Origin: Chionis minor
Taxonomy: Eukaryota > Chordata > Aves > Charadriiformes > Chionididae
Direction: 5' to 3'
NCBI GenBank assembly: GCA_013398295.1
Contig: VZSF01001349.1
Coordinates: 700,182 to 764,181, forward strand
DNA: 64,000 nt
The translations under genes and the position numbers were made by a program. Shown here in pieces: positions 24,025 to 35,778 of this stretch; position 1 is the first letter of the stretch, and each line of letters opens with the position of its first letter. The notes beneath the pieces are model-generated. The model worked only from the letters and a program-made list of their open reading frames with translations. It was not told where the DNA came from and did no database searches.

Positions 24025-25880
24025 GTGAGTTGGGCTGGGCAGCCAAGGCAGGAATCGTGCGGCAGCCAAAGCGCTTCCTAGGCCACGTACTGCCCAGAGC
24101 CATATCCTGTGTTACAGGTCTGCAGCCTTCCAGAGGCTCCTTTCAATACGAGCGGGACCAAATCCTCCACTCGGAATCATTTTGCCGTTCGTTCCTCACT
24201 GAAGCGATTTCCCTCTGAATTCAGTGGGAATATGCTTTCAGATTTCATTAAAAGCATAAAGAACGGAGCAAGGCCGTTTGGAAATACCCGCATTTATCTA
24301 GCGGAGCAATAACATGGTGGCAGCAATCTGTTCCCAGACCTGCGAATCCGCCTGTTCTAACTCTTACACTTGGGTTTACAGAACTGTTTGTCACCCGGCG
24401 AACAGGACAGCGCAGGTATTGCTTTATTACCCTCAGCTGAAATGAGTTTGCAGTGTAAACCACCGCCAGTTTGCTGTACGCTACCGCTTTTCCATCGCTG
24501 CTTTGGAGGGATGCTCTAATGCCACGTTGCCTTCTGAACCAGACTCACCGTCTTTTTATTTCTGAACAATTTGTTCCTCTCGGGAGCACAAACAATTTTT
24601 GCCACAGGTGTGGGGTGCGCCTGGGTGAACACTCGGCGCTGCACGTTCCTCAACCATTTCCCTTCTAGCAACAGAGTAGATTTTGCAGTTTTTTGCCTTT
24701 GGTTAAAAATGGTTGACACAATGCATATGAAATTGGATTAAGTATCTGACAGAATATGCCTGTTTTCTTTTCTGCCAAGGCATTTACCAGTTCTTATACA
24801 TTTTTTTTCTAGCTAATGAAATTCTAACTACTCCATGTAAATACCGATGTCTGTCTGTGCTAGGTTTAATTCTGCTCTTCGTGAAGAGCATCGCTTTAGA
24901 GATCTTTCTTTGCTTCAAACCGTGACGCTTGAGGATCGATACCCTGAATAAAGGCGATCTGGTGTGTCCTGTGATAGCAGGAGCTGGTTGTGCCACCGTA
25001 AGTGTTGAAAATCGGATTTTGAGGAGGGGGAGTTGGGCAGACGATCCCTTTCTGCATGTCGTAGCTGCTGACTGTGTTACGCTTTGCTCCCAATCTATCT
25101 GGGCAGCGCAAAATCCTGCCTGGAGAGCTGGTGTGAGGCATTAAGGCCGTGAGGCGCAGGCTCCGGCTGGAATTGGTCCGGGATTCCTGTCCCCAGCAGC
25201 CACAGCAGAGATGCGCGGACCTTTGGAGAAGCTCCTGATGGTGCGGTACAGCTAAACCCCGTCTACACGTGTTGTCAGTGCTATTTTGCAACCCGATGGA
25301 GCAAACCAGGGCCAGTCTGGGGTGTATTCCCAGCGTGTTCTAACGGCACGGGACTCAGCGCTGCAGCCGGAGGGCAACTCCCTCCCTGGCGCAGAAGCCT
25401 TGAGTCAAGGGCGCCGTTTCCGACCTCCTCCTTCCTCGCACCTCCTTGTCTGCGGGGCACAGGTCAGGCGGTTAAACGGCATTTAGCGTTTCCGCCGAAA
25501 GTTCTGGAGCCAGAGTCGGGGTGCGGAGCGCTCCCAGCCGCTCCAGCCCTGCGGCGCGTACGACGGGATGAATGAATCTGGATTATTAGGGGATTGCTAA
25601 TGGCGTGGGGGGCTCAGGAAGGTTTCTGTGGGGCAGACCCCTGCGTTTGGAAGTCCTGCGCTTTGACAGCGCGGTGGAAAAACCTCCTTTCTTCCGCTGC
25701 CGCTCGCCGAAGCGCGTTTACTAATTTAAAAAGAAAAAAAAAAGAAAAATATTTTTTGCATCAGGTCTGCACTCCGCAACCATATTTGACAACTAATTGG
25801 CTCCAACACTCAAAGGAAACAACTTATATATGATTTAAAATAATTAAAATCTTAAAATAGTACGATTTCAGGGGTAGAGC
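24025..25880. other. Unique noncoding DNA upstream of the CpG island
   Basis: No gene is recognised. CpG content rises from about 24.9 kb toward the island, and AT-rich sequence at 25.73-25.87 kb sits just before the island edge. Open frames up to 131 codons occur on the minus strand without recognisable motifs. Confidence 0.5.
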
Positions 25881-26132
25881 TAGCCTTACANCCCCTGCCC
25901 GTCCCTTCCCTTCCCCGTCCCTTCCCCACCGCCTTTGTCGGCGGCGCTCGGTCCGTCCGTCCGTCCGCGCCGGGCGCGTGGCTCCTTTGTGTACGGCAGC
26001 TGCTCGTGAATGCGGAGGCGAAGCCCGGGGCTCGGCAGCCGGCTTTTGACAAACAACAGCCCTCCCTCCTCCCGCTCCCCTCCTGCCCGCCCTCCTCCCG
26101 GGCACCCACCTGGGCTCCGCCGCCCACCTCTC

Positions 26133-26179
26133 CTCTCCGCTCCTCTCCTCTCCTCCTCCTCCTCCTCCTCCTCCTCTCC
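26133..26179. repeat. CTC/CCT trinucleotide-like repeat at gap edge
   Basis: CTCTCC units run into repeated CCT units, directly abutting the N gap. Polypyrimidine repeats of this kind are hard to sequence and probably contributed to the gap. Confidence 0.85.
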
Positions 26180-26683
26180 NNNNNNNNNNNNNNNNNNNNN
26201 NNNNNNNNNNNNNNNNNNNNNNNNNNNNNNNNNNNNNNNNNNNNNNNNNNNNNNNNNNNNNNNNNNNNNNNNNNNNNNNNNNNNNNNNNNNNNNNNNNNN
26301 NNNNNNNNNNNNNNNNNNNNNNNNNNNNNNNNNNNNNNNNNNNNNNNNNNNNNNNNNNNNNNNNNNNNNNNNNNNNNNNNNNNNNNNNNNNNNNNNNNNN
26401 NNNNNNNNNNNNNNNNNNNNNNNNNNNNNNNNNNNNNNNNNNNNNNNNNNNNNNNNNNNNNNNNNNNNNNNNNNNNNNNNNNNNNNNNNNNNNNNNNNNN
26501 NNNNNNNNNNNNNNNNNNNNNNNNNNNNNNNNNNNNNNNNNNNNNNNNNNNNNNNNNNNNNNNNNNNNNNNNNNNNNNNNNNNNNNNNNNNNNNNNNNNN
26601 NNNNNNNNNNNNNNNNNNNNNNNNNNNNNNNNNNNNNNNNNNNNNNNNNNNNNNNNNNNNNNNNNNNNNNNNNNNNNNNNNNN
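26180..26683. other. Assembly gap, 504 undetermined bases
   Basis: The run of N is continuous. It lies in the most GC-rich part of the CpG island between a CCT repeat and a CGG repeat, so the true length and content are unknown. Confidence 0.99.
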
Positions 26684-27310
26684 CGGCGGCGGCGGGGTCC
26701 GCCCGCGGTTCTCCCGCCCGGCCCCGGGAAGTTGGAGGCGGCGAGTGTCGGCGGGGCCGAGAGAACCGGGCCGCCTCCCTCCGCCGCCGCCGCCGGCCGC
26801 GCTGGCCGCGGGCGTTCCGCTTCCCGGCGAAACCCCGCGGGAGCCGCCGGAGACTCGGGGGTGCGGGTCCCCCTGCCCCGCCGCCGGCGGACAAAAGAGG
26901 GAGCTCGGGCCGGGACTGGCGGAACTTCTCCCCGCGGCGGGGGTCGGGCAGAGCCCCCCGAGCTCGGGCATCCCGGGGAAGGCGCCTCCCTCCGCTCCGC
27001 TGCCCCGGCGGGCGATGCCGGCTCGGTTCCGGGCAGCCTCCGACTCTCGGGCTGCGGCGAACGCGAGGTTTATCTCAAAGCGCACCGGAGAAGTGCGGAA
27101 CGCTTTGATCTGCCGGGGGGTGGGAGCAGCCGCCGCTCCGCTCCCGTCTGTTGGCAGCGCGGCTGCGGCACCGGCCGTTCCCGGGGCGGACGGGCCCGGC
27201 GGGAGAAGGGCCCCCCTCCCCCCAGCGGCCGCCGGCCCGGCCAAAAACGCCTTTTTCCCTGGTGCGGGGGGGGGGGATTTGTTCCCGCATCTGGGAAAGG
27301 CAAAGTGAAG

Positions 27311-27719
27311 AATGACACTTGTGACTCAGGCTGTTTTGCAAAAGACTGGGCTGTTTGCGCTGCCGTGTGTCAATAGCACATTGAGCCGTTCGCGCTGGGC
27401 CCTCGCACGGGCACATAAAGATCCCTTTCACGCCGTGTTTTTCCTGGTGCTGTTGTTTGTCCAACCTCTGGGGCCTTTTGTGAGGCGCTGGAGGAGATGC
27501 TGGCGGAGAGAAAGGTGCTGCACGCAGCCTGAACTTAAAGCTTGGTGGGGTTTTGGTGGTTTTTTTATTTATTTATTTTTTTTAGACTCCTTTCCGAATG
27601 AGTAGATAAAAGTTTGATGAATTACAAAGCTCGCTGTAAGAGGGAGAAGTAACGCGGGCTCAAGTAAGGAGGTTCCGTAGCTGAGGAAAACTTTCTCCTC
27701 GAGGAATCGCCTCTAAACA
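27311..27719. other. Island shore, no gene recognised
   Basis: Moderate GC content with a T-rich tract at about 27558-27582. One plus frame is open at 27312-27605 but has no recognisable motif. The stretch lies between the island and the smaller CpG patch and could be transcribed leader or first-intron sequence. Confidence 0.4.
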
Positions 27720-27955
27720 GATGAGCCGGCTTTCCCGTTGGGCTTTATGGTGGTCTCCACCGCGGCGGCGGCGATGGCCAAGTTTGTCGCAGCTGGGTCC
27801 GGTGGCCGCCTGGCGTGTGGGAAGGCCCAGACCTGCTTTGGCAGGAGGTGCCGAGCCGGGGGCGCGCACGGCCCCTGCCTGGCGCATGCTCGCTGCGCCC
27901 CGGCTCTTGGCACGCCGCCTTGCGAGGCGTTGGTACCGCGGGAGCGGGAATCAAA
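27720..27955. promoter_or_regulatory. Second CpG-rich patch beside the main island
   Basis: CpGs are dense, with a CGGCGGCGGCG core at about 27762-27772 and several GCGC sites. Open frames exist in several phases, but the plus-strand ATG at 27738 has a poor start context and its product is not recognised. It may be an extension of the promoter region, an untranslated exon or an alternative promoter. Confidence 0.4.
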
Positions 27956-28019
27956 GATGAAATGTCAACCTGGGCTTTTGCGCGCCGCTAAGGACGTCAG
28001 GAATCTCAAAAACGCCCAG

Positions 28020-29510
28020 TAAAGGTTCACCGGTGTCCCAGTAGGCCAGCTGATTTTGGGGACTCGCATTGCTTCCTGACGGGCAGCATGCTTACTGCAA
28101 ATGTCACTGACTCAGTAACTTTACTGCATTATGCGGCGTGCGTTTTTCAGGCTCTGTTACAGGTTACTATACGTGTTCTTTGAAATTTTTTTTTTTACGT
28201 CCCAAATCTCGAATGGCATCTGAAAACCAGTAGTTTATTGTGTCTATTAAGTTGCTGCAAATGCACAGTTACATATAACCTTTTGACTGTATTTCCCTTC
28301 ACGGTACAATGAGAACAGAGCACGCATTCAGAAAAAAAGTCAAAAGTAACTAACTTTTGACCTACTCACAATCCCCTTTCAGTTTGCAGGGCTCCTGAAC
28401 GTAAGTTTGGCAAGTATCTTGTAGGCCAGGCTCCCAATCTGCAGCAGAAAATATTTTAATTAACCGAGCGCAGCTCATGATGCATGTGCCTTATAAGAGA
28501 TATCTTTGTATGCAAAAGGCCCGACCGGGAGCAGGGCGGCGCAGGCGGAGCGCTGGTGCTGGGAGCTCTTCCGTGGCTCCGCTGGGGAAGCAGGAACGTG
28601 GTGCACAGGTGTTTCCAGGACAGAGGAGGAATTTGTGAACGCGTTCCTAGAAAGGAGGCTCTTAACTGCGTTAATCTAATTTCATTTTCTCCATTGTTTA
28701 TAATCCGTAACGACAGGAATCGTTGCAAGCGTTCAATGTTTTGGTTTGGGTTTTTTTAATTATTCTGGGAAAAAGAGCGTCTTTATTTTGAAATCTTTCC
28801 TCCCTCCCTCGCTTTCTATCTGTTCTGTCCTTTTGCCTGTGTTCCTGAGGAGAATAAACTACTGCTGCATTAGGCACTGAGATGACCAGAAGGCACGGAA
28901 AGAAAAGAGTTGAAATATTTACTCTGCTGAAGTAAATGGAAGAACTGCTATTGATTTCACTGGGGACAGTATTTCACCTCAAGTCTTTCTGAAACTCATT
29001 TGAGTATCCTGCCCACTCATCCGTGCCTGCCTCATTGTTAGGAGCCGAATCCATATTCTCCTTGTGACAGTGACATCGCCTGTGACAACTGCCGGGCAGC
29101 AGGAAGGGTGATGGCAAGAGTAAACACGTTTCGTGGTTGGCTGTATGTGCAAAAGCAGAATTATTTGTGTGAAAACGTTCTCAGGCTCATTAAGACGTAC
29201 AGTTGACGGCACAAGGCCTACCGGTGGAAAACTGCATCTTGCGTCGCAAAGTCTAAAAATAACGAGTGTAAAGGTTGTCGTGTAAATGCATCGTGCCCTG
29301 CGAGACAGCGCTCGCCCCCACCTGCCTCTTTTAAGCAGGTTGTCCCAGGACTGCGGGTTTTTTCTCCTTTTGTGGGCACAGCCCTGGCAGAGCGACCCGT
29401 CAATGCCCAGGTAGGGCTTGGCAAAGGCTTGGTTGCCCTGTGGCTAGCAGCGGGAGGGGAGTCACTGCGAGTCCTGGGCTCGTAACCCCACCTGCTGGGG
29501 GGCTGTCCTG
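28020..29510. other. Unique noncoding DNA, no gene recognised
   Basis: The stretch has ordinary composition, T-rich runs near 28.19 and 28.75 kb, and one ancient repeat fragment listed separately. No RNA gene is visible. Confidence 0.55.
28926..28978. repeat. Ancient amniote palindromic repeat fragment
   Basis: The order GAAGTAAATGGAAGAACT, then ATTGATTTCACTGGGGACAG and ATTTCACC resembles the old 'TGAAGTCAATGG ... CATTGACTTCAGTGGG' family seen in turtles, crocodilians and birds. Assignment is from memory of the family. Confidence 0.5.
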
Positions 29511-29709
29511 GCCCAGACCCGCAGCAACCCTTTGGTTGGCGTCCTTCTCCTCAGCTGCTGTTTGGCAGCAAGGTCGTGCCTTTGAAATTGCTTGTCAATG
29601 ATGGATAAGTAGAGCTAAGGGTAAAGGTTGTCATCTTGGGGTGTTGGGTTGGGTTTTTTGGGGGATGAGCATTACTAGTTTCCAGTATATTTAGTTTCAG
29701 TTCAGTATA
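29511..29709. repeat. Tandem duplication, copy 1 (199-base unit)
   Basis: The unit starts GCCCAGACC and includes TTTGGTTGGCG, GTTTGGCAGCAAGG and GGATAAGTAGAGCTAAGG blocks. It recurs with a constant offset of 199 bases in the next copy. The last 19 bases of this copy (29691-29709) have no counterpart after copy 2. Confidence 0.97.
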
Positions 29710-29889
29710 GCCCAGACCTGCAGGAACCCTTTGGTTGGCGTCCTTCTCCTCAGCTGCTGTTTGGCAGCAAGGTCGTGCCTTTGAAATTGCTTGTCAATGA
29801 TGGATAAGTAGAGCTAAGGGTAAAGGTTGTCATCTTGGGGTGTTGGGTTGGGTCTTTTTGGGGATGGGCGTTATTAGTTTTCAGTATAT
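29710..29889. repeat. Tandem duplication, copy 2 (180 bases retained)
   Basis: The copy matches copy 1 with 8 differences over 180 bases by my reading. All differences fall near the two ends, while about 120 central bases are identical. The duplication is therefore young relative to the flanking ancient repeats. The unit itself is not CR1 and I do not recognise it. Confidence 0.97.
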
Positions 29890-30029
29890 GACAGGCATTT
29901 GAAAAGGCACTAAAGTACACGAGCATCCCTGCCCTTATTTGTAGGGCAGCAGTTTCTAGAAGATTTCAGATTGGGATTATTTTTGTTGAGAAGGGTGTGC
30001 AACATGGTAAACGCACGTAAAGGGCAAGA

Positions 30030-30150
30030 GAGGAAATAAAGACACAGTAAACCAGTGATTTGTCCAAGGTTACAGAGTCGGTCACTGACATAATCAGGGC
30101 CACAACCAAGGTATTCTGAGATTCAGCCCAGTGGTTTATGCTCAATCTCA
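30030..30150 (-). repeat. MIR/L2-type ancient SINE remnant
   Basis: Antisense MIR-like order is visible on the plus strand: ACACAGTAAACCAGTGATTTGT, CCAAGGTTACAGAGTCGG, then GTATTCTGAGATTCAGCCCAG. The CCAAGGTTACA block corresponds to the conserved 'CCAAGGTCACA' core. The copy is diverged. Confidence 0.6.
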
Positions 30151-30151
30151 T

Positions 30152-30220
30152 TTACTCTAATAGGATTACTTACGTGTTTAAAGTAAAGCATGTGCTTAAG
30201 TGCTTTGCTGGAGCAGGGCC
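30152..30220. repeat. Ancient amniote repeat, 'GTGCTTAAGTGCTTTGCTGG' type
   Basis: The segment holds AAAGCATGTGCTTAAGTGC followed by TTTGCTGGAGCAGGGCC, a hallmark of an old interspersed repeat common in archosaurs and turtles. It directly follows the MIR-like remnant. Family assignment is from memory. Confidence 0.55.
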
Positions 30221-31248
30221 ATATTTGATAAGTTTTCAGTGCTGGTGTGAGAGCACATAACTTGACCCTTCATGTGTCTGGCTGGTGGTGGTTCAGGATA
30301 ACAGCCATCCACTCCATGGAATTGCATGAGTGAAATCATGGTCTGCCTGTTTCTAGAAGAGTCCTGCTGTGATGTACTAAAAAAAAATTCACCACAAAAT
30401 AGCTATAAAAATTACAGAAAGTTGAAAGGGACCAGCTGTTGTAAAACATTCTGCTTCTGTTTTGAGCCCTTTTATGGTTCTGCAGATGGAGAATGATTTT
30501 GGACATTTGCTCTAGTTGAGTAGTTTTTTCTAAACAAACTTTTTCACTTACTGAAATTACATGTCTTGTACTAAAAATATTTAGGGAACTACTATTCATC
30601 ATAGCAAATACATATTTTATTTTTTTTTTTAATTAGAGGAACCATAATTCTTATAATGTAGTCTGGAAAAGGGAAAAGAAAACTCCAAAACCTCAACACG
30701 TGCGGCTCGGGGCTTGAGTTACCATTATATTAAATTCCAGAATCCTTACTTCATTATTTAGCCGTCTACATTTTATAATGTTTATCTCTTCTACACAGAT
30801 TGTCCTTGAAGGATACAAATTTCAAATGTACATACCTTAATTTAGGCACTAGCATACATATGTGAATGTCAGAGCTTGATGTTTTGGGCTGGAATATTTT
30901 GCATTTTACAAAGGAAGCTCAGGAAGGTTATCTTGTTCTTCCAGAGGTAAAGCAAAGACAGCAGTAGTTTAGGAGCACGCTAAACTGGGGCTATAAGTCA
31001 TTCCTATTAGCGCGTGTTGTTAGGAAAAAAAAAAAAAAAAAAGGATTACAGTTATGCAAACGATTGAAAATTACTCTTCTTGCAAATGTAGTGTGGTTCT
31101 ATATGCATAGGTTTTTCTTTCATGTAGCAGATGGTGAGAGACAATGGGTGCGTGCGTGCTGCTGAGGCAGAAAGCTGTACGCTCGCTCCTCACTGGAGGC
31201 TCCTGCGTGCGCTGGTCATGCGTGTTCTCCCAGTCTGCCCATGACGTG
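30221..31248. other. Unique noncoding DNA, no gene recognised
   Basis: AT-rich sequence with a poly-T run near 30.62 kb and a poly-A run near 31.03 kb. No gene, CR1 copy or RNA gene is visible. Confidence 0.6.
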
Positions 31249-31286
31249 GAGGGGGGGGGGGGGCCAGGGGGGGGGGGNGGGGGGGT
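31249..31286. repeat. G-homopolymer tract with one undetermined base
   Basis: Runs of more than ten G are broken only by CCA and an N at 31278. Length and sequence are unreliable. A quadruplex-forming potential on the plus strand is likely because of the long G runs. Confidence 0.9.
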
Positions 31287-31589
31287 CCAGGAGGTGGGAG
31301 AGGGCCAAAAGCACCGAGGGGCTCCCGCCAAAGCAGAGAGTAGAGGTGCACAAGCGGAGGTGCAAATAACAGGTCTTGCTGGGGACCATCCAAGTAAGGG
31401 GCTGGGAACTTTCCGTTGCAGCATCAACTCAGTGAACGTCGTTTTATCTTCAGTATTTCCCCTCGATCTCCTGGCCCACGTGGCGGGTGTGCTGGACTGC
31501 TGCTTTCCCAGCACAGCACTCCCCTGCTGTCTCAGAAACCTCAGGACTCTGCAGCCAACTGCTGCTGGGGAGCAAAGAAGTTCCTAAAG

Positions 31590-33150
31590 TGTTTGGCTGT
31601 CCAGTCCACCACTACAAATGTTGGCTATGGGATTCCCAATGCTTGGAAGAGGAAGCGCGACGATCAGATGAGTCCGTCCACAAGAATGAAAATTACAATT
31701 TGGACGATCGCCGCGGCTCGCGTTGTGCTGGTTTTCGGGAGCCATCATCCCACGGGTTTCGTGACGTACTGGAGGAGCTAGCTGTGGAAGGAAAACCCTG
31801 CGTGCCAAAGTCGGCAACTGCGCAGGAATTACGTTGTGCCGAACGAGAGCGCGTGTAGCGTTGATACTGATCGGATTGTGCAGCGTACCATTTTTCCGTT
31901 GCTCAAATAATGCAGCTCCCAGACTGAATGTACCATTTGTTAGCAAGACGTGAGGAGCTGGTTGTGTACGAGGTGTACTTAGAAGTCGATTTTTAATGAT
32001 ATTTTTAGATGTTTTCTTTACGATGGATTACAATTGTGTTAGTGCGATACTTGCAGTATTAGTAGAGATAATGTAATACATGAAGAGTTTGAGTTTAATG
32101 CTTAGAGATAATCTGGAGTACTTATGGTATGTGTGGGAATGACTAGTGGGTGTGTTTTAAAATAACGATCGTTTGTAGCAATCACAACTCTGGTGTGTGT
32201 GTGCCATGGACACACGTGAGGAAATATTGACTAAATCCACCGGGATGACGAGAGCCTGGCTGCCGTAGCGTCGCCTGCATCAAACGATGTATTTCATGCC
32301 GAGGTACCGAGTCCGGCCTAACCCTGTAAGGAATTATTATGAATTTCTAGTAAAATCTAAAATAAGACACACAGGAAATAGCAGCCCATATTCTTTGGCA
32401 GATACTCGAGGTGCGAATCGCTGGCGTCGACTGTAAAGTTGTGTGACTCATGCGTTGCGCTCCGGCGCGGTGTTTGGCACAGCGAGGCCCCTCAAGCCGC
32501 GACCTCTGCCTCGTGCTGCAGCCTTTTATTAAATTTACACGTAATGCATGCCTGTGTGTTCGGTGCGTTCTGACACTCCCTGAAAACCGAACTCACGCTA
32601 TCGAACCATGATAATCTCATTTAAGAGGAGAAGAATTTGTCCAGCGCTAATCCTGCCTTTTTTATCTGTCATCACGTTCCTGCCGCCGTAAAATTGAGGA
32701 CTGTTGCGCGCGCCTAATAGCAGGGTTGAATTTTCAAATGCTTCCAACTCTTATCTGATAGCCGTCTTCTATACTGTTGCCTTGTCTGTGGGATGTATTT
32801 ACAGAGTGCCAGTCACCATAGTATCTCTGCGATGATTGCTACCAAAATTGAGAACTCTGAGGTGAAAATCTAATCAGGACTTTAGATAACAATGTCACAC
32901 AAGAGCCTTCTGGTCTTTGCCGCTCTGCTCCGTTCAAGATGAAGACTGTGATGAGATCACGCTTGCTACCGCGCGATTCATTATTTATTTTTGTAACGAG
33001 ATTTCTACTCCATATCTTTTCCACTGTGTGTTAGCACCTGTCAAACCAAGCCAGATTCTGTTTTGAATGCGTTCGCTCCGTTTGTACCTGAAACAATCTA
33101 TTGCGAAACGCAGGCGTTGCAGGGCTGCTGAACGAGCAAGACCAAAAATG
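31590..33150. other. CpG-rich unique stretch, no gene recognised
   Basis: CpGs are far more frequent than in the flanks, for example around 31660-31860, 32410-32510 and 32560-32710. The first part is open in several frames on both strands for 300-400 bases but no product is recognised. GATA-like (TTATCTGATAG at about 32752-32762) and TAAT cores occur. It may be an unmethylated regulatory domain or an unidentified old insertion. Confidence 0.3.
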
Positions 33151-35778
33151 GGGGGACTGTTGTTATACGGCTGCCTCTGCCACAGGTATCAGAGATGTTT
33201 TCATGAGCTTTTTCAGATGCTTCATGCTAATGGGCAGACAGGCTGAAAATAACGTTTTTTCATCACATTAAAAAGAAGTGAGTTGTAGGAGCAGAGCGCT
33301 CGAGGTAAGGATTGACCAGACTCAGTTCCGTTGGAAAAGGCGTGTTGCTAAAACTAGACAATATTAGTGATTACTGCAAATGGAGAATGTTTTAATCAAA
33401 CAGTCCATCTAGTTTTCAGTTTGTTTGTGTAGTTCCTGTGCCAGCTATTGGCATCAATGTTCCCTGTTTGCTCCTGCGTGGCCAGTTTGCCCAGCAGCCC
33501 GCTTTTTGTTGAAATGCCCGGTGGAAGTATCAAGAGGGAAAAGGGGTCCATTTTCAAATACCTGCCACTTGAAAGTATCCCTTAATATCACTTTAACCTT
33601 GATTTTAAAAAATTAAAAACGTTTTTCTGGAATAGAAATCTACCTCCCCCCCCTTGCACTTGCATCTCAGCTTTGTTCGTGCTCGTTGGGAGACTGATTC
33701 CATGTGGGCACTTGCTTATACGGGCGTCAGATCAGGCCTGCCCTTGGCATTTCACGGGAGAAATTCTTATCAAATGAATGTTTTATTGTTGCTGTTGTAA
33801 AGTTATAGCCCTTCTTACTGTCTGGGTCGCTGTGACCATATATTATCATTCCTGGGCAAAGACTTGCGAGACGAAATCGTATGGAAAAGAGTGGATTGTG
33901 ACGCAGCCAAGTTAAAAATGAAGGGTGTGCTGGGATGAAATGCCAGGATTTGGACTGGCAACCTCCAAAGTAAGGGATCTGTTTGTCTTCGGCTTTTGTT
34001 TTTTTAAAAATTATTTTTTTTGGTTGTTTTTGGCCTGACCTTATCTGCTATTAGCTGAGGCGAGAGCTGCAGAGGCAATAGCGTGGGTATCTCCTCACGT
34101 CCCTCATCTGCTTTACAAAGTATGGTTATGTAGAATCGTTACGTTAAGGCAGAATATTGCTTGGACACATTTACGTTTAGATTTTATTTTCTCTATGTTT
34201 AATATTCTGAAGAGTTTTGATCACTGGGCAACCTAACGAAAGGTTGCAGATATGTGAAATTACCAGTATGGTAGGATTTGTGGGAAATGAAGTCTACGTG
34301 GGGATGTTTTTGGTCACTCGAAGCGAGTTGTCTTCATGTCTCCATTTGGTTTTCTTACGAAATTTTTCGAGAGAAACTCTTCTGTGTTCAGCGTTCAAAG
34401 TGGATAGAGTTTACGTTGTAACTTTATAAAGAGTTAATATGAGAGAAATTAGATAGGGATCTAAAAACGAAATAGTTTTAGATGTACAAATTAATAAAGT
34501 GTTAGGTTTTTTGTTTTGGGATGTTTTTTGCTTTGGTTTGGGTTTTTTTTTTTTTTGCAAGGAACCGATGCATGGACACAACCTGAGCTGTATGAATCAT
34601 CCTTTCTGTCCCAATGGGACAACGGCTGTATTTAAAGTTACTGGATTATATAAAGGTTTGTAGGTTCAGGACATATTTAAACACCTCAATATTGATTAAC
34701 TGTCTAATTTTGATACGAAAAATTGTGTTAAAACCATGCGAAAATCAATTGCTGCATAGTGGCATAGCTTATTTTCAGAGCAGATCATATTTATCTACTG
34801 TTCTTTTCATGCTACTCTCTTTATAGTCGTATGGCTTGGACAAATAGTTGAATTTTGAATGGCTTAGGATACTGCATTTCAGTATGACTTTGTTATTAAA
34901 AAAAGTGCTTTTTTTAAACTGTACTTCTATCAGTAAACTGTTTTACTGATAGAGGATTAGCCCGCCCTCTTTTTTAAGCAATTTGCTTTCTTAAATAAAT
35001 AAGAATTTGAATAAGCATAGGAAAATAGTCGTTCTGTTTGCTTTTGTAGGTTAAGGCTTTTACTTTTGTGGGTTCTTAGTAAGCATGTGGATGAAATGAT
35101 GATAATAATGGGCAGTTATGTAAATACAGGGATATCACAGGGTATTGATTTGTTCTAGTGAAAAACTTGATAGTTTGTGGTTTCCTGCCACAACCCAATA
35201 TGCTTCCTTCTTCTCCCGTTGTTTTGATTTCAACCCATAGGCTGAAATACGTTAACCTCACATGTAAACATACAAAAAAGCCTAATCTTTACATGTGGGA
35301 AGATAAAGAGAATTTTATAATGCCTTGTCTGCTCTTTTTCACAGCAGAACTGTTAAGAAAAAACAAGACCGATCTCCAGACTGTACACTGGACATGCCAC
35401 AAATGCAAATACACTGTGAGGTGCAAACAGGAGAGCCTTAATTTAGATTTGCACTACAAAGTAATCATTAAAGTAAATAATATGTTTATACCTATGTGAC
35501 TTTCTGTGGTTTTCTGAGAGTGTCCAGTAACCGTAACATTTCAAGTGATAAAATGAAGTAATTTGTATCACTGTACTGCATCCTGCCAAATAATTTACAA
35601 GTCCGAGACCTTATTAAATAAAGGGATTTAACAGATGCTTCTGCTGCCCTTCTGACATTTTTAAAACCTACTTAAAGTTATCTTTCTGCTCCCGTGGTGG
35701 TGCAGCTGAGATCCCCGTGGAGTGGTAAATCAGCCGGTGTGTCACACAAGGCAGCCTGGCCTCCGGAACGGCGGCTTA
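33151..35778. other. Unique noncoding DNA, no gene recognised
   Basis: AT-rich sequence with a T/G-rich low-complexity tract at about 34505-34557. An open frame at 35158-35499 encodes a 113-residue peptide with no recognised motif and is probably chance. Confidence 0.55.

Larger units (their letters stand above)
25895..27310. promoter_or_regulatory. CpG island, probable promoter, interrupted by gap
   Basis: Both sides of the gap are very GC- and CpG-rich, with CGG, CCG and CTC-rich repeats, GC boxes (CCGCCC/GGGCGG types) and no CpG depletion. Islands of this size in birds usually mark promoters of housekeeping or developmental genes. The island ends sharply at 27310, where ordinary sequence starts. 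The direction of transcription is not decidable: the minus strand carries a CAGGTGGGT donor-like site at about 26105-26113, and no clear TATA box or start codon in good context is seen. Long apparent open frames crossing here are artefacts of the gap and GC content. The first exon may lie inside the gap. Confidence 0.75.

Noticed and set aside
25824..27376. Very long open frames (over 350 codons) through the CpG island on both strands
   Set aside because: They are produced by reading through the 504-base N gap and by the scarcity of stop codons in GC-rich DNA; the translated flanks are low-complexity.
35158..35499. 113-codon plus-strand frame with CHKC-like cysteines
   Set aside because: A lone CHKCKY/RCKQ pattern without the spacing of a zinc finger and without splice signals or homology; judged chance.
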